From contig JAKZHN010000020.1 of the NCBI GenBank assembly GCA_037179335.1, positions 186,001 to 250,000 of the forward strand: a stretch of 64,000 bases of DNA, written 5' to 3'. The notes under the pieces were generated by a model, which saw nothing but the letters and a program-made list of their open reading frames with translations, did not search any database and was not told where the DNA came from. Below are positions 35,640-45,689 of the stretch, piece by piece. How positions within the stretch are numbered: position 1 is the first letter of the stretch; the number at the start of each line of letters is the position of its first letter. The position numbers were made by a program, and so were the translations under genes. The stretch is from Cyclaneusma minus. Its lineage: Eukaryota; Ascomycota; Leotiomycetes; Marthamycetales; Marthamycetaceae.

Positions 35640-37214
35640 GCAGCTTCCTGCGCACCTACTCTCGCCCCACGCCTGGCGAATCTGATTTGACGACCCTGTC
35701 CGGTTTAGACCTTTCGAGACAAGTGATGGCGGGTTTTTCGCGGCTCTCTTGACGCTATTGATGGAGGTCGGGGATTGCTTGTTCTGGATTTTCGAGAGAT
35801 TTGTTTTTGGCTTCTTGACGATCTTGCATATACAGATATTTGATTTTGCCATTCTTGTATATTTGAAATCTGCTCTTTTGTTCTCTGCTGCGCGCTCGTT
35901 GGAGGAGTAGTAGAAGAAAACACATTCCTTTGGTTTTTATCTACCCCTGACTGTCTCCCGCCTGCTTGTGATAGTGTCATGAGCTTTGACTTGAGTAACT
36001 CGAGAGCCGAATAGATCTGAACTTGGTATTGACTTTGATGACTTGCGTTGCATCTAGAAATCTGGACAGCGTTGGTACATTACCTCGAGTGCTTCAGCTT
36101 CGAATCAATCTGCTTTTAGGCACGTCGACGGCCGGTACTTCATCTTTTGAGACTATGCAAACGGCCCGATAGCTAGGTATTCAAATATGCAAAACCAATT
36201 TCGATAGATATGAGGAATGGCAATTCTGATAGCGATCGGGAATGCTCCACAACAAGGGCCTCGAATACTCCCAAGGAGTGTTTAGACCCTTTTCGCTCCA
36301 CCGTAGTCTAGCACAGATGTGGTCAATCCAAAGGGTAAGGATGAAATTTGAGCACCAAGAGAATCAAAGGTCCAACCTAGCATGGGTGAAAAAGGTCATA
36401 TGATGACTGAACAACCCTATCTATGCTCGAGAAAGGGTCAGAGGGACCTCGTCTGTAATCCCAACTCAACAGTTAATATATAGCCGGAGTGTCTAAAACA
36501 CTCCCAGTCTCTAGAAGTTCTATACCCAAAGATCATCGATCTAGTAAGAATACAAAGTGATTCAAGAAACCAGCCCTCATCATAATTACTTCTCACCACT
36601 CAATCCCGTCCAGTCCGAAGCAACCCGCCATCCTCGTGCTCCCACCAGAAAGTCACGAGCCTTCAGCTCCCGCGCTGTGCCGCAAACCCAGCGCCAACAA
36701 TTTCGAACGTCACCATGCAGGGTTTATAGCAAGCCGATTCGGCAATTTCGACCAACCATGGCCCCAGTTTTGATCTGACAGGGATATTTTGCGGGGGTGG
36801 GGATAAGGCTGGAGCGGGGGATTGGGTTCATTGACAGAAGTATGACAGGGATGACGGGTGGAAGCTGGAGTTGGCGGGAGGTATTTAGACTCCCGGGCAG
36901 CCTTGCAAAACTACTTGACTGCTGCCATTCCGAGATTTCCTGGACTTAACGTATTGGTGTCGTGAAAGATTCTGAAAGGTTAGTAAGTCGGTCTTTTGTG
37001 CTTTTACATGGGACGAGCTACATGCTATTGCTACACTACTCTATCAGGTCACACTACAGTCACGCATGCTGACCCTCTCTCTACCCCACAGATCCCGCAA
37101 CATCTCTACATCTCCACAAACCCCACAAACTCCACCGATCCACCGTCAATCCCCCCCCCCCCCAAAAAACACATACCCCGATCTCCCACAAACCACTCAG
37201 CCTCACCATCCAAA
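35640..37214. other. Intergenic region, G1 peptidase to small membrane protein
   Basis: The first part is the peptidase 3' flank; from about 36000 the sequence is AT-richer with no open frame over 75 codons that looks real. A 13-nt C tract lies at 37151-37163 in the C-rich leader of the next gene. Confidence 0.6.
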
Positions 37215-37541
37215 ATGGTTTCCTCCACCAACCGCGAACTCGGCATCCTCTTCGGCTTCGTCGCCGTCTTCCTCGTCGTCTTCGTCGTCTTCTTCATCGC
37301 CAATGCCATCTCCAACAAGCGCGGCATCAAGAAAGAAGAGTTGCGCAAGCAGGGCTTGATTGATCAGGGCTTTGGTGCGCAGAAGCATGGTCATTCCCAT
37401 CGCACGAAGGGTGCTGCGCCGCCGGCTTACTCTGATGACAAGAAGACTACGGCGCCTGGGGTGCCGGAGGGTGTCGAGGGCCGTGATATGGCTGTTAATA
37501 CTACTAGTAGTAGTGATGAGATTGGGAGGGAGAAGATCTAG
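37215..37541 (+). CDS. Small single-pass membrane protein, function unknown
   Basis: A 108-residue frame in a favourable start context (CAAAATGGTT). A short N-terminal tail (MVSSTNRELG) is followed by one long hydrophobic segment at about 9-31 (GILFGFVAVFLVVFVVFFIANAIS), then a basic stretch (NKRGIKKEELRKQG), a His/Lys-rich patch (KHGHSHRTKG) and a Ser/Asp-rich tail. The distribution of charges predicts the tail is cytoplasmic. I do not recognise a named family. The C/T-rich leader with a C tract just before it, and codon usage like its neighbours, support a real gene. Confidence 0.7.
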   Translation: MVSSTNRELGILFGFVAVFLVVFVVFFIANAISNKRGIKKEELRKQGLIDQGFGAQKHGHSHRTKGAAPPAYSDDKKTTAPGVPEGVEGRDMAVNTTSSSDEIGREKI

Positions 37542-37953
37542 GGGTGAGCGCGGGGAGGGATGGAATGATACCAGGGGGAAGGGGAGGAAGACCGCTAGAT
37601 CCGGGTGCGGCTTGAGCGGATGAGTCGGCTTTCTTCGTTCGTTGGTTCGTTGAAGGATGGTTAAATGGGGGATGGTCATCTGCTTCAGTCTCTCCTTGGA
37701 TGCAATTCCTACTCCGCGATCATTCGGTCCTACGTATAAGTGGGGGTCTTTGGACCGCCCTTTCGAGCGGCGAAGTTCACGGAGTTCTCAGGCTCGATTA
37801 CCTGCTAGCGTAACCTGGGATGCCCTTCTAGATCCAGATAGAAATGCACCGTATAAAGCAAACTGGCTGGCTATTATTGCACTACATAGGGTGAGCTCAA
37901 CATGGCTGGTGTCCCAAGAAGCGATCTGATCTTCCGATGCTGGAGTTCGACCT
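37542..37953. other. Convergent intergenic region
   Basis: 3' flanks of the membrane-protein gene and the SDR gene; nothing else seen. Confidence 0.6.
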
Positions 37954-39145
37954 CTATACCTTCCTGTGCATATAGCCGCCGGCTCCGGCCTAGTATTTTG
38001 TTAGTACATCGATCTAAAATCCTAGATCTATGTCTTCTTATGCATGACGGTAGCAGCAGCCTTCTTCTGTCAGTCGCCATCTCTCGCACGAAACATAAAA
38101 GAAAGAAGATGCCGTCCAGGGCGAGTGCAGACTAGGAAAGGGGGGAAGCAACAAAACTCAAATATGAAATGCTCACCTGGTGGTTAGGGAAAATCAAGCT
38201 ATCAGCCAACACAACATTCTCCCTCCTTCCAGCCGCAAAAACAATAACCTCCGCAATATCATCCGGTGTCAGCGGCTCACATCCTGCATACACCGCATCC
38301 GCCTTCGCCTTATCCCCATAAAACCTGACCACCGAGAACTCCGTCTCGACTTGACCCGGATCAATCTCAATAACTCTTATTCTCGTAGCAATCAATTCTT
38401 TCCTCAGTGCATCTGTAAAGCTGCGGATGGCTGCTTTGGTAGCGCAGTAAATGCTGCCTCCGGGGTACGGTTCTCGGCCTGCAATGCTGCCAATGTTTAT
38501 GATATCGCCAGCGCCGCCGTCTGCACGTTTCTTGAAGATGGGGAGGATGGCTTGGGTCATGTTGATGAGGCCGGTGACGTTGGTGTCGAACATGATTTGC
38601 ATGTCTTCTTCGGCGATCTCGGGTGCTTTTGCTACGCCCTTGACCAGGCCTCTATATTCAAGTATCAGCACATGTCTCGTAACTCCAGAAGGTTCTGTCC
38701 TCCAAGTAGCCAATTGCAATCCGTTTGGTAATAAAGGCTGGACTTACGCATTGTTCACCAACACATCCACCTCTTTGAATTCCTCCGGCAGATTCGCAAC
38801 AAACTCCCTGATCTCCCACCCTTTGCTTACATCCAGTTTCCAGGGCAAAACCTTCACACCCTCGCCCACCTCTTTCTTGATTTCCTCAGCAATCTCCTTC
38901 AGCGTATCGATGCGGCGAGCTGTCAAAATAAGCTTCAGGTCGTTTGGCGACGTACGCGCAAATTCCTTTGCCGTCGATCTGCCAATGCCGCTGCTCGCGC
39001 CCGTAATGAGGATGGTTTTGCCGGCGAGGCGTTTGGACATTGCTGAGGAGGCCATGGTGCGGATGTGTTGGGGTGTTGGTACGAAGCTGGGGAGCTGGAG
39101 TGAGGATGGTTTTGTGAGCTGCCGGAGGATGGAGAAGTGGCGCAT
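37954..39145 (-). CDS. Short-chain dehydrogenase/reductase (yeast YMR226C-like)
   Basis: Classical SDR, probably an NADP-dependent dehydrogenase acting on hydroxy acids or serine-like substrates, judged by resemblance to yeast YMR226C. Model: complement(join(37954..37989, 38177..38651, 38748..39145)), 302 residues, with introns of 96 nt (38652..38747) and 187 nt (37990..38176; perfect TACTAAC branch point). The 36-nt last exon gives the family ending AGAGGYMHRKV; without that splice the frame would instead end in a short unrelated tail. Motifs: TGASSGIG cofactor loop, NNAG, active-site Ser in NIGSIAG, YCATK (Tyr and Lys) and DPGQVETEF. The first Met gives a basic, hydroxylated leader (MRHFSILRQLTKPSSLQ) that could be mitochondrial; a start 30 codons later (MASSAMSKRLAGK, 272 residues) gives a cytosolic form. 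The choice is open. Confidence 0.88.
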
Positions 39146-39533
39146 GTGAGATTGATTGTCGGAATGAGGGTAAGAGACTCCTCTTATTGTTTTATATTTG
39201 TCACCGGGGAGGAGAATAGCAGACGTGATTGAGGGTCGCGAGCTTGATGTGAACGCCGTTTCGCTGTTATCTATCCCAACCCCACCTCCAGTCGTGCTGA
39301 CAGCGGGGGATGGCGTCACCCGCGCGGCCTTGGTTATGTTTAATTAGACATTCAAGAAAACTTGTATTGTTCTTATTGAAGAAAACTAAACTCAAAACCG
39401 GGAATGAGTATTCTGGCTCAGTCTGGCGGCCAGTAGAGTTACGTGCAACGCCAATTCGTGATGCACACTCGCAACATATCTAGAAAGCCGTTATCGATTT
39501 CCAATCAACTGGGTGATTATCATCCAATTCAAC
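39146..39533. other. Intergenic region between the SDR gene and tRNA-Ala
   Basis: Promoter side of the SDR gene followed by AT-rich sequence up to the tRNA; no further feature seen. Confidence 0.6.
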
Positions 39534-39618
39534 GGGGCTGTAACTCAGTGGTAGAGTGCCTGCTTTGCATTATCAAAATGACTGCATGAAGTCCAGGGTT
39601 CAATCCCCTGCTGCTCCA
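39534..39618 (+). tRNA. tRNA-Ala (anticodon TGC) with a 13-nt intron
   Basis: Cloverleaf: acceptor GGGGCTG/CTGCTCC with discriminator A, D-stem ACTC/GAGT, anticodon stem CCTGC/GCATG, loop TTTGCA plus T with anticodon TGC at 39566-39568, T-arm CAGGG TTCAATC CCCTG. A 13-nt intron (39570-39582) lies at the canonical site one base 3' of the anticodon. Internal A and B box sequences (TAACTCAGTGG and GGTTCAATCCC) are intact, and a T tract at 39677-39691 lies downstream. Two mismatches (U-U in the acceptor stem, C-U in the anticodon stem) are unusual, so it may be a weakened copy. Confidence 0.75.
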
Positions 39619-39996
39619 CAACATTATTTTTTGGGGGAATTCTCGTGGTTTCGGCCGAGTCTTGCTCTCCATATGTTTTTTTTTTTTTTTTACAGCGGCC
39701 GCATCTGATTCTGGCAGGCCTGCGAATTCTGACAGCAGGCAGTCCGCCTGTGGCACGACGTTCAACAGACATGTCACATAGATCCTGGCTGAGTTACGGA
39801 CCCCGAGTTACAAACCCTGTTAAGGCCAACTGTTGGAGACACGTAGGTAGGCAGGCATTGGTGCCAATGGTACCAACATATAGCCGCCAATGTGCAACCG
39901 GCGAAAGACACCTCGTCTCAGACGTCGAATGTTTTCAAGGCCGTGGGCATTTCTACACAGCTACTACAATTAGGTCAACCTCATCGTGACTTTGGT

Positions 39997-40885
39997 ATGA
40001 TGGAAAAAGTTCCTCACGGCTACTCGTCATTATGGCCATCGGAGGACTCCCGTCTGTCGCACTCCCAACTTGTTGCAGCCTACACTGAACTTGCTCGTGT
40101 CATGATTATGGACGGTAAGATCGAGGAAGCCGAACGGCTCATCCATGAATCAACACGTCTTCGGAAAAGTATGCCAGGCTTCAAGAGGTCTTCCCTTTAC
40201 AGTCCGATTCTATCTCAATCTTATATACAGCTAATAAGAGGCCAATAACGATGATGCGGAGAAACAGTTACTCGGAGCGTTAGAAGATCGCAAGCTGGAA
40301 TATGGAGTGGAAGATGATACGAGAAGCAAGAGGTAGGGATTCCAAGCAAACTTGTTTCACTCTCATGTATGCTTACTGTAAATCTAGATCAGGACACCTT
40401 CTCTACACGCTTGGCACAGTTGTTTCCAAGCTTGGTCGGTTCGAGGAAGGGTATAACTATTACCAAAGGTCATACCTTGTTTTCCAAGAGACCGGGGGAG
40501 AGTTTGACCTCGATTTCGCACAGAGCTGCTACAAGATCGCCAGATGGCATTTGAGAGATCGCGATATTGCTTCTGGATTGTAAGTACCTTGACATCAATG
40601 TTGACGGGTTCAAAAACCATGGCTTCTAACACTTTTGATTTATAGGATCATGATCGACAGAGCCATCACCATCTTCTCTCGCCACAAATACTTCGAGGCC
40701 GATCATTCTAGAGCTCTGTATCTGAAGAGCGTCAATCGGATGAAGCAGGCGATATTGAAAATGCTGAGGAAGTGTTTTTGCAGAGTACAAGCTTGAGACT
40801 TCAGGTTGTCCCTGATGACTGCAGGTTGCCGGATGCATTGACGGAAGAGGATTTTGATGAGCCAATTGTTCTGTGGCATAAATAG
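39997..40885 (+). pseudogene. TPR-repeat protein, partial and frameshifted
   Basis: A helical-repeat protein of the kind that forms the C-terminal part of fungal NB-ARC/NACHT-type or stand-alone TPR proteins. Best model: exons 39997..40168, 40239..40332, 40388..40579 and 40646..40885, with introns of 70, 55 and 66 nt, all removing in-frame stops. Repeat helices are seen as AYTELARVMIMDGKIEEAERLIHES, then LYTLGTVVSKLGRFEEGYNYYQRS and IMIDRAITIFSRHKYF. In the last exon a base seems missing in a G run at 40748-40750: before it the frame reads SVNRMKQ and after it GDIENAEEVF, ending in DALTEEDFDEPIVLWHK, a typical tail of this family. No nucleotide-binding domain was found upstream, where the tRNA lies. 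Likely a decayed fragment; a sequencing error is the alternative for the frameshift. Confidence 0.65.
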
Positions 40886-41013
40886 GGTCAACATCCGGGA
40901 TCCGTCCAACGAATCTTTTTGATCACAATTTCAGTTTGTTAAAGATCGTCCTTTAATAGTCAATACCTGGGCTCTGAGATGATTGGCATCCCGACACACC
41001 CACCAAATATTCT

Positions 41014-41089
41014 AAATACATGAAAATATTCCGAGTTTTCCGGGGGACTCGAAGTAGTTCGGGGAATTCGAAGTCATCCAGGAAACCCC
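41014..41089 (+). repeat. Short 19-nt-period repeat (4 units)
   Basis: Four consecutive 19-nt units at 41014, 41033, 41052 and 41071, for example AAGTAGTTCGGGGAATTCG and AAGTCATCCAGGAAACCCC. Sequence similarity between units is weak but period and register agree with the other 19-nt arrays. Confidence 0.55.
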
Positions 41090-41129
41090 AGTAATTCACC
41101 TAGGTGGTTTCTACGGGGTATCGCCAAAG

Positions 41130-41891
41130 TCATTGCTTCCTGCCAGCAGTATACTTCATGTAACGGAAAACATAATGTCCCCATTTTGCACCTTCTCCCT
41201 CTTTCGGCGGAGGGCCTGGGGCCCACTCGTCCAAATCAACATCCAAAGTCCCAATAATCTCAAAACCCGCTCTCTGGTAAGCTGTCCAAGCGTCCTCAGA
41301 CGAATGAACCCAGATGAAGGTGTTGAATTTATCCGCAGCATCAGTGCCCCATTTCAGCAGCGCGGAGCCAACACCCAGTCTCTGGTAGGCGGAGGCAACA
41401 TGGAGAGACACCACAAACATACACTTCGTACCCTCTGGCATGAAAAACCGCATCCACTTCTTCATATCTGCATCAGTCATCACCTCCAACTTCCTAACAT
41501 ACTCATCCTTGGGCTGTTCATCAACCGACTTCTCATCATTCGACTTTTCATCCTTCTGGTCTTTCCACAGGTTGTCGCCCTTGGTGTCATGCTTGGCCGG
41601 TGCTCCCTCGACGACAAGTGTCTCATGCTTTTCAGAACCGCGAAATCCCCAAACGCAGAATCCCAGGATTTCGCCCGAATTTTCATCGATCGCTTTGATG
41701 ACGACGCATTTCCCCGAGTTGATGTACCGAGGTAGCCCTGAGTTGCTCGCTTCTTCCATGTTGTAAGGATTCTTGCCTTGCTGTTTCATTTGTGTGTGAC
41801 GGTCGATGGTGAAGGCATTATGACTGATTTTGGAGAGAATGGGGATGTCGGCGTGGCTTACGGGCTGGATGGAGATTTTGATGCCAGGCAT
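41130..41891 (-). CDS. GNAT-family N-acetyltransferase
   Basis: Single exon, 253 residues. Acetyl-CoA-dependent acetyltransferase fold: the N-terminal strand-helix region (SIQPVSHADIPILSKISHNAF), an insertion of about 50 highly charged residues (KDQKDEKSNDEKSVDEQPKDE, about 110-130), the cofactor-binding motif A as VVSLHVASAYQRLGVGSALLKWG (the QRLGVG loop binds CoA pyrophosphate), and motif B with SSEDAWTAYQRAGFEIIG. This matches the fungal small-molecule GNAT group; the substrate cannot be told from sequence. There is no signal or membrane segment. Flanking short 19-nt repeats lie downstream (41014-41089) and a large array upstream (42302-43002). Confidence 0.88.
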   Translation of the reverse strand: MPGIKISIQPVSHADIPILSKISHNAFTIDRHTQMKQQGKNPYNMEEASNSGLPRYINSGKCVVIKAIDENSGEILGFCVWGFRGSEKHETLVVEGAPAKHDTKGDNLWKDQKDEKSNDEKSVDEQPKDEYVRKLEVMTDADMKKWMRFFMPEGTKCMFVVSLHVASAYQRLGVGSALLKWGTDAADKFNTFIWVHSSEDAWTAYQRAGFEIIGTLDVDLDEWAPGPPPKEGEGAKWGHYVFRYMKYTAGRKQ

Positions 41892-43257
41892 AGTGTTAGG
41901 GTGGCTGGGTGAACAGATATGATAATTTACTGTAATGATATGGTTCTTCGGGATGAAGGCGAGGAGGATGGATCATGGGAGTAGTGATTTGTCTTCTGGT
42001 GTGACTCAGATATTGTCATTACTGCATGCTCACCTTGCTGCTTCGAGCTAGGCCGTGGGTAACCGTACGTACGATTACTCGAGCATTAACCCATTATTTA
42101 CCTAGGTAGCTGTCAATTATTGTGTATTCATGTAGTAGCCAACGAGAACCCTGTCATCCATTAAAAAGTGAGCGTTAGATTTGTGGTTTTGTGTTTGGTA
42201 AGATTTCAGATTTCTTACAAGCTTATAGCTGGTGCAGGGCTAAGCTCCTTTTAGCTCTTTGTATCAAATCTTGACAAATGCCTTTGATAAACCACGGATT
42301 CTGATTTCTCACACTATTCTAGGAGTTTGCAAGCTTTCTTGTATTTGCGAGAATTTGAGTGACTCGACGATATTCTTGTGATCGACCGATTTTTGTAACG
42401 TGACAGCACACTAACAACTTGCGATAATCTTCGCAACTCAACATGAATTTTACAATATAATCGTATCTCAATAACATGGGAGCATTTTCACCGTCCAGCA
42501 GTACTTTCATGGCTTGAATCGGATTCTCACCACTCGAGAGCTTCTTATAAACTCGCGAGAATTGTCGTCGTCCGACAGCACTCTTGTGATTTGACCGGAT
42601 GATTATAACTTGAAAGCATCTCAATAGCTTGCGAGAACTTTAGTGATTCGACAGGGTTCTTATAATTTGGCCGGATTCTCACTACTTGAAAGCATCCGAA
42701 TAACCTGCGAGCATGCTCGCAGGCCGACAGCACTTTTATAATTGGACCGAAAGTTTGTGACTCGAAGACATCCTAACAGCCGGCGAGTAATATGGTGAGT
42801 CGACCAGATTTTTCTGATTCAGTAAAGCTTTTGCGATTCGGCCGGATTTGCGGAGCTTGAAAGCAATCTAACGACTTACGAGAATTTTCGCAGTTCGACA
42901 GCATTCACGTAGTTCGACCGCAATCTTCTGTCTCAACCGTAATATTCTGATTCGACCGCACTCTCACAATCGACAGCATTATAGTGACTTGCAAACGTGT
43001 CAGGGCTCCTTAAGCATTATTTGTTCGATAACTGAAACGCGGTCTTGATTGGTTGTATCTAGGAAATCTAAAAATCAGCTGAACTGCGAGAAGTTGATAT
43101 CGAGCGCAAAATAGGATTTTCGACCTGCTCTATGCGGCCAAAGTCTGAAAGGTAAAAAGAGAGAGACTGGCGCCCGCAAAATCAGGCTTCTGCAACGCAA
43201 TAAAGCCCGAAATAGCCCCCTCCAAGCCTCTTCCTTCTTCTCAGCCACCCTCATCTC
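41892..43257. other. Intergenic region dominated by a 19-nt repeat array
   Basis: About 400 bases of GNAT promoter side, then the array at 42302-43002, then about 250 bases of 3' flank of the next gene. No coding frame is credible here; the frames at 42319-42733 are readings through the repeat. Confidence 0.7.
42302..43002 (+). repeat. Large degenerate tandem array, 19-nt period (about 37 units)
   Basis: The 701-bp block divides by eye into about 37 consecutive 19-nt units with only one or two 18-nt exceptions. Examples: GTGACTCGACGATATTCTT (42359), GTGATTCGACAGGGTTCTT, ATAATTTGGCCGGATTCTC, ACTACTTGAAAGCATCCGA, GTGAGTCGACCAGATTTTT. A rough consensus is GTGACTCGACAGCATTCTT. Units differ at many positions, yet length is held almost perfectly, which is unlike simple decay with indels. 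The block has no open frame of interest and no match to a known transposon terminus. Confidence 0.9.
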
Positions 43258-45608
43258 CTAGAGAATACTGGGATCCTGAGGATATCTTTCGCTTAGCTTC
43301 TGGGTCGTCGTCCTCTTGTAAATGAAGCTCCCATCCCGCTCCCAGTACTCATAACGGTCATCGGCCTCCGTCTCATCTCGTTTCCTTTTCCTGCCGGCGC
43401 CAGCAGATTCTTGCTCAACGGGGTGGAGGCTGCCATCCCTTTCGACCGCAGCGACATGGACTCGGCCTTGGTGCTTGGGCATTCCAGCATCCCCTGGTCC
43501 ATCCTCATCTGCGAACAATCCTGATTCTGAATAGTTTCCCGTGAAACCGCGTTGATCGTCATCCCAATATTCAGACGTCGAGACTTCCAGACCCATGTAC
43601 CCATCCCCATGATTCTCCTCGAGATCCTGCCAATTATCGGCAAAGGGATCCTCGAGCGTCTCGCCAGACTCATCCACCCAGCTCTCCTCCGTCGCCTCCA
43701 ATGTATTATCAGCATCCAGATCCTCGAGCGTCTCGCCCCACGAATCCCCATGACTCTCTTCCACCTTCTTCCAGCTGTTATCAGCATCCAGATCCTCGGG
43801 CTTCACGCCACCATTTGCCAGCCACTTCCCCGGCCTCTTCAATTCCTTCAAGCACTTTGGCGTATGTTCGCATTCCCAACGTTGCATGAAGCAGTTGTTG
43901 CGTTCCAGGTTGATTTTGCCGTTCTCGATAACCACATGCTTCTCGTTCAAGCAAGTCCAATTTCCACACAGATGACTGCAATGCCATCCCTGGTCGATCC
44001 ATCCATCCTTCTGTCTCAGCGTTAATGTCCTAAGTAAGATCTTCTGGACGATATGGAAATTGGCGGTGAGTTTCGATTTGGTGAGTACAGTCCGGCCGGA
44101 CTCGTTTTGAATAGGATGGTACCAGCTGAAACCACGTGAAAGGACATTGCGTAGACGTGAAGGAATTTTGGATGGAGAGCTTCCTAGAGAATTTTCGGCC
44201 GTTGAACGCGTGTTGTATGGGTAAGGACTCGGGTGAAGCCAGCAGTCTGTGTCTGAGCGAAAGGGGTCCAGAAGAGCGAGGGTGTTTTCGAGGTACGCCT
44301 GCATTGCTTTCGTAAGAGCTTGCGGGCGAGAGGAAGAACACAGAATGCGTTTGCGTTCTCGTGCGATGATTGTGTTCGCTGGCAACTTCTTGGGTTTGGA
44401 TTGGTCGATGACAGACTGACTTGTGGTTGGAGTAGATGTAGATTGAGCGATAGTATACTGACTGGTGGCCGGAGTTGATTCGAATTGGACAATGGCAGAA
44501 TGATTTGTGGCCGGAGTTGGTGTGAATTGCGATGGTGGTTCTGAGATTTGTGGCTCCGCAATCCCAGCGCCAGTCGTGCGTGCTGGATGCCGCCGTTGCA
44601 GTACTGTGGATTGTTCCTGGAGCGCTTGGCTGCTTTCGCTGGAATCCTAACATGATTGTCAACTTGACCTGGGGTACGGAAAGGGGGAAGATGACATACC
44701 GCAGTCACCGTCTGGGTAGACAAAGCACTTTTCTTCAAAGATGACTTGCTCACTCCTGAAGCAGTGAGCGAGGCAGCGGCGGGAGAGGCTGATGCAGTAG
44801 TGGAAGAGGTAGACGCCTTCGGCTTCGAGCTCCGCGGTACTGAAGTAGTACCACATGTCGCTCCATTTCCTCGGGCGCCACACGAGCCAGCTTCGGAAGA
44901 GACAGAGGAGGAAATTGAAGCAGCTACGGAAGAGGCTGTGGAGGAAGGTGTGGAGTCGTTCTCGACCGAAGAGTCCGGGTGGAAGACAGCCAAGCCCTCC
45001 GTATCCAGGGGAACAGGAGTTTCAGACACTGGTGGAGAGAATACTGTGCTAAAGACCCCATATCCGGCTATCTGTGTATCGACATCCGGTAGCACAGTGT
45101 CATCGAGGGGTTGTTCGGATGCCGTAACACTTGGTGTCAATTGATACTCAATTCCCGGCACCTCATTCTCATCGATAAATGCCATAAGGCTTGGTATCAA
45201 GTCGTCCTCAATTCCAGGAATCTCGTTCTCATCGGTAAATGCCATAAGGCTTGGTATCAAGTCGTCCTCAATTCCAGGAATCTCGTTCTCATCGGTAAAT
45301 GCCATAAGACTTGGTGTCAAGTCGTCCTCGATTCCAGGCATCTCGTTCTCATCGATAAATGCCATAAGGCTTGGTGTCAAGTCGTCCTCAGTTCCAGGTA
45401 GCTCATTCTCATCGATATGATGTTGTACTCCAGAGTTGCCTTCATCCATAATTCCGGAGGTTGAGACATCATCATGAAATCGAGAGGATACGCTGTAGAG
45501 TGGTCGTGGATCCGAAGTACCACCGGGTTCAGGGGAAGTCGAACCCATGGTACCGGGGCACATCTGAGCGAAGGCAACGAATAGTAGGATAAGTTGCAAT
45601 ATTTTCAT
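43258..45608 (-). CDS. Signal-peptide protein with tandem acidic repeats and a His-Me finger (homing-endonuclease-type) zinc loop
   Basis: Model: complement(join(43258..44646, 44700..45608)), 765 residues; the 53-nt intron 44647..44699 (GTATGT...GTTAG) fuses two open frames. A further intron at 45610-45677 (GTAAGT...CTCCAG) ends two bases before the ATG, so it lies in the leader and supports this start. Residues 1-20 look like a signal peptide (MKILQLILLFVAFAQMCPG). Five 20-residue repeats (core DENEIPGIEDDL) follow, then a Ser/Thr/Ala-rich linker. At about 520-570 is a zinc-loop pattern of the I-PpoI-like His-Me endonucleases: SHLCGN, C, N-x2-H, E, N-x2-R-x2-C, then C-x-H-x3-C; candidate catalytic residues are His527 and Asn549. 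Acidic repeats (ETLEDLDADN) and a basic NLS-like KRKR stretch come after. Secretion plus nuclease is inference; mis-joining of two genes is the alternative. Confidence 0.7.
45121..45420 (-). repeat. In-frame 60-bp coding minisatellite, 5 copies
   Basis: Five adjacent 60-bp units encode 20-residue repeats in the signal-peptide protein. The units at 45181-45240 and 45241-45300 are identical base for base, and the others differ by a few changes, so copy number has changed recently. Confidence 0.95.
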
Positions 45609-45689
45609 ACTGGAGGATATCAGCCATGCAAATCTTGAGAATCCATATGCACGAAAAGCAGTGCTAGGAAGACTTACTTGAGCTCAGAG

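Noticed and set aside
34749..35852. A 367-codon minus-strand frame
   Set aside because: Antisense to the G1 peptidase; the strong third-position C bias of that gene keeps the reverse frame open and yields Gly/Val/Ala/Asp-rich nonsense.
42302..43002. Reading the 19-nt array as a decayed coding repeat
   Set aside because: A 19-nt period shifts the frame in every unit and no frame stays open over the block, so a coding origin is unlikely.
45121..45420. CRISPR-like regular repeats
   Set aside because: There are no spacers: the 60-bp units are contiguous, coding and in frame, and the genome is eukaryotic.
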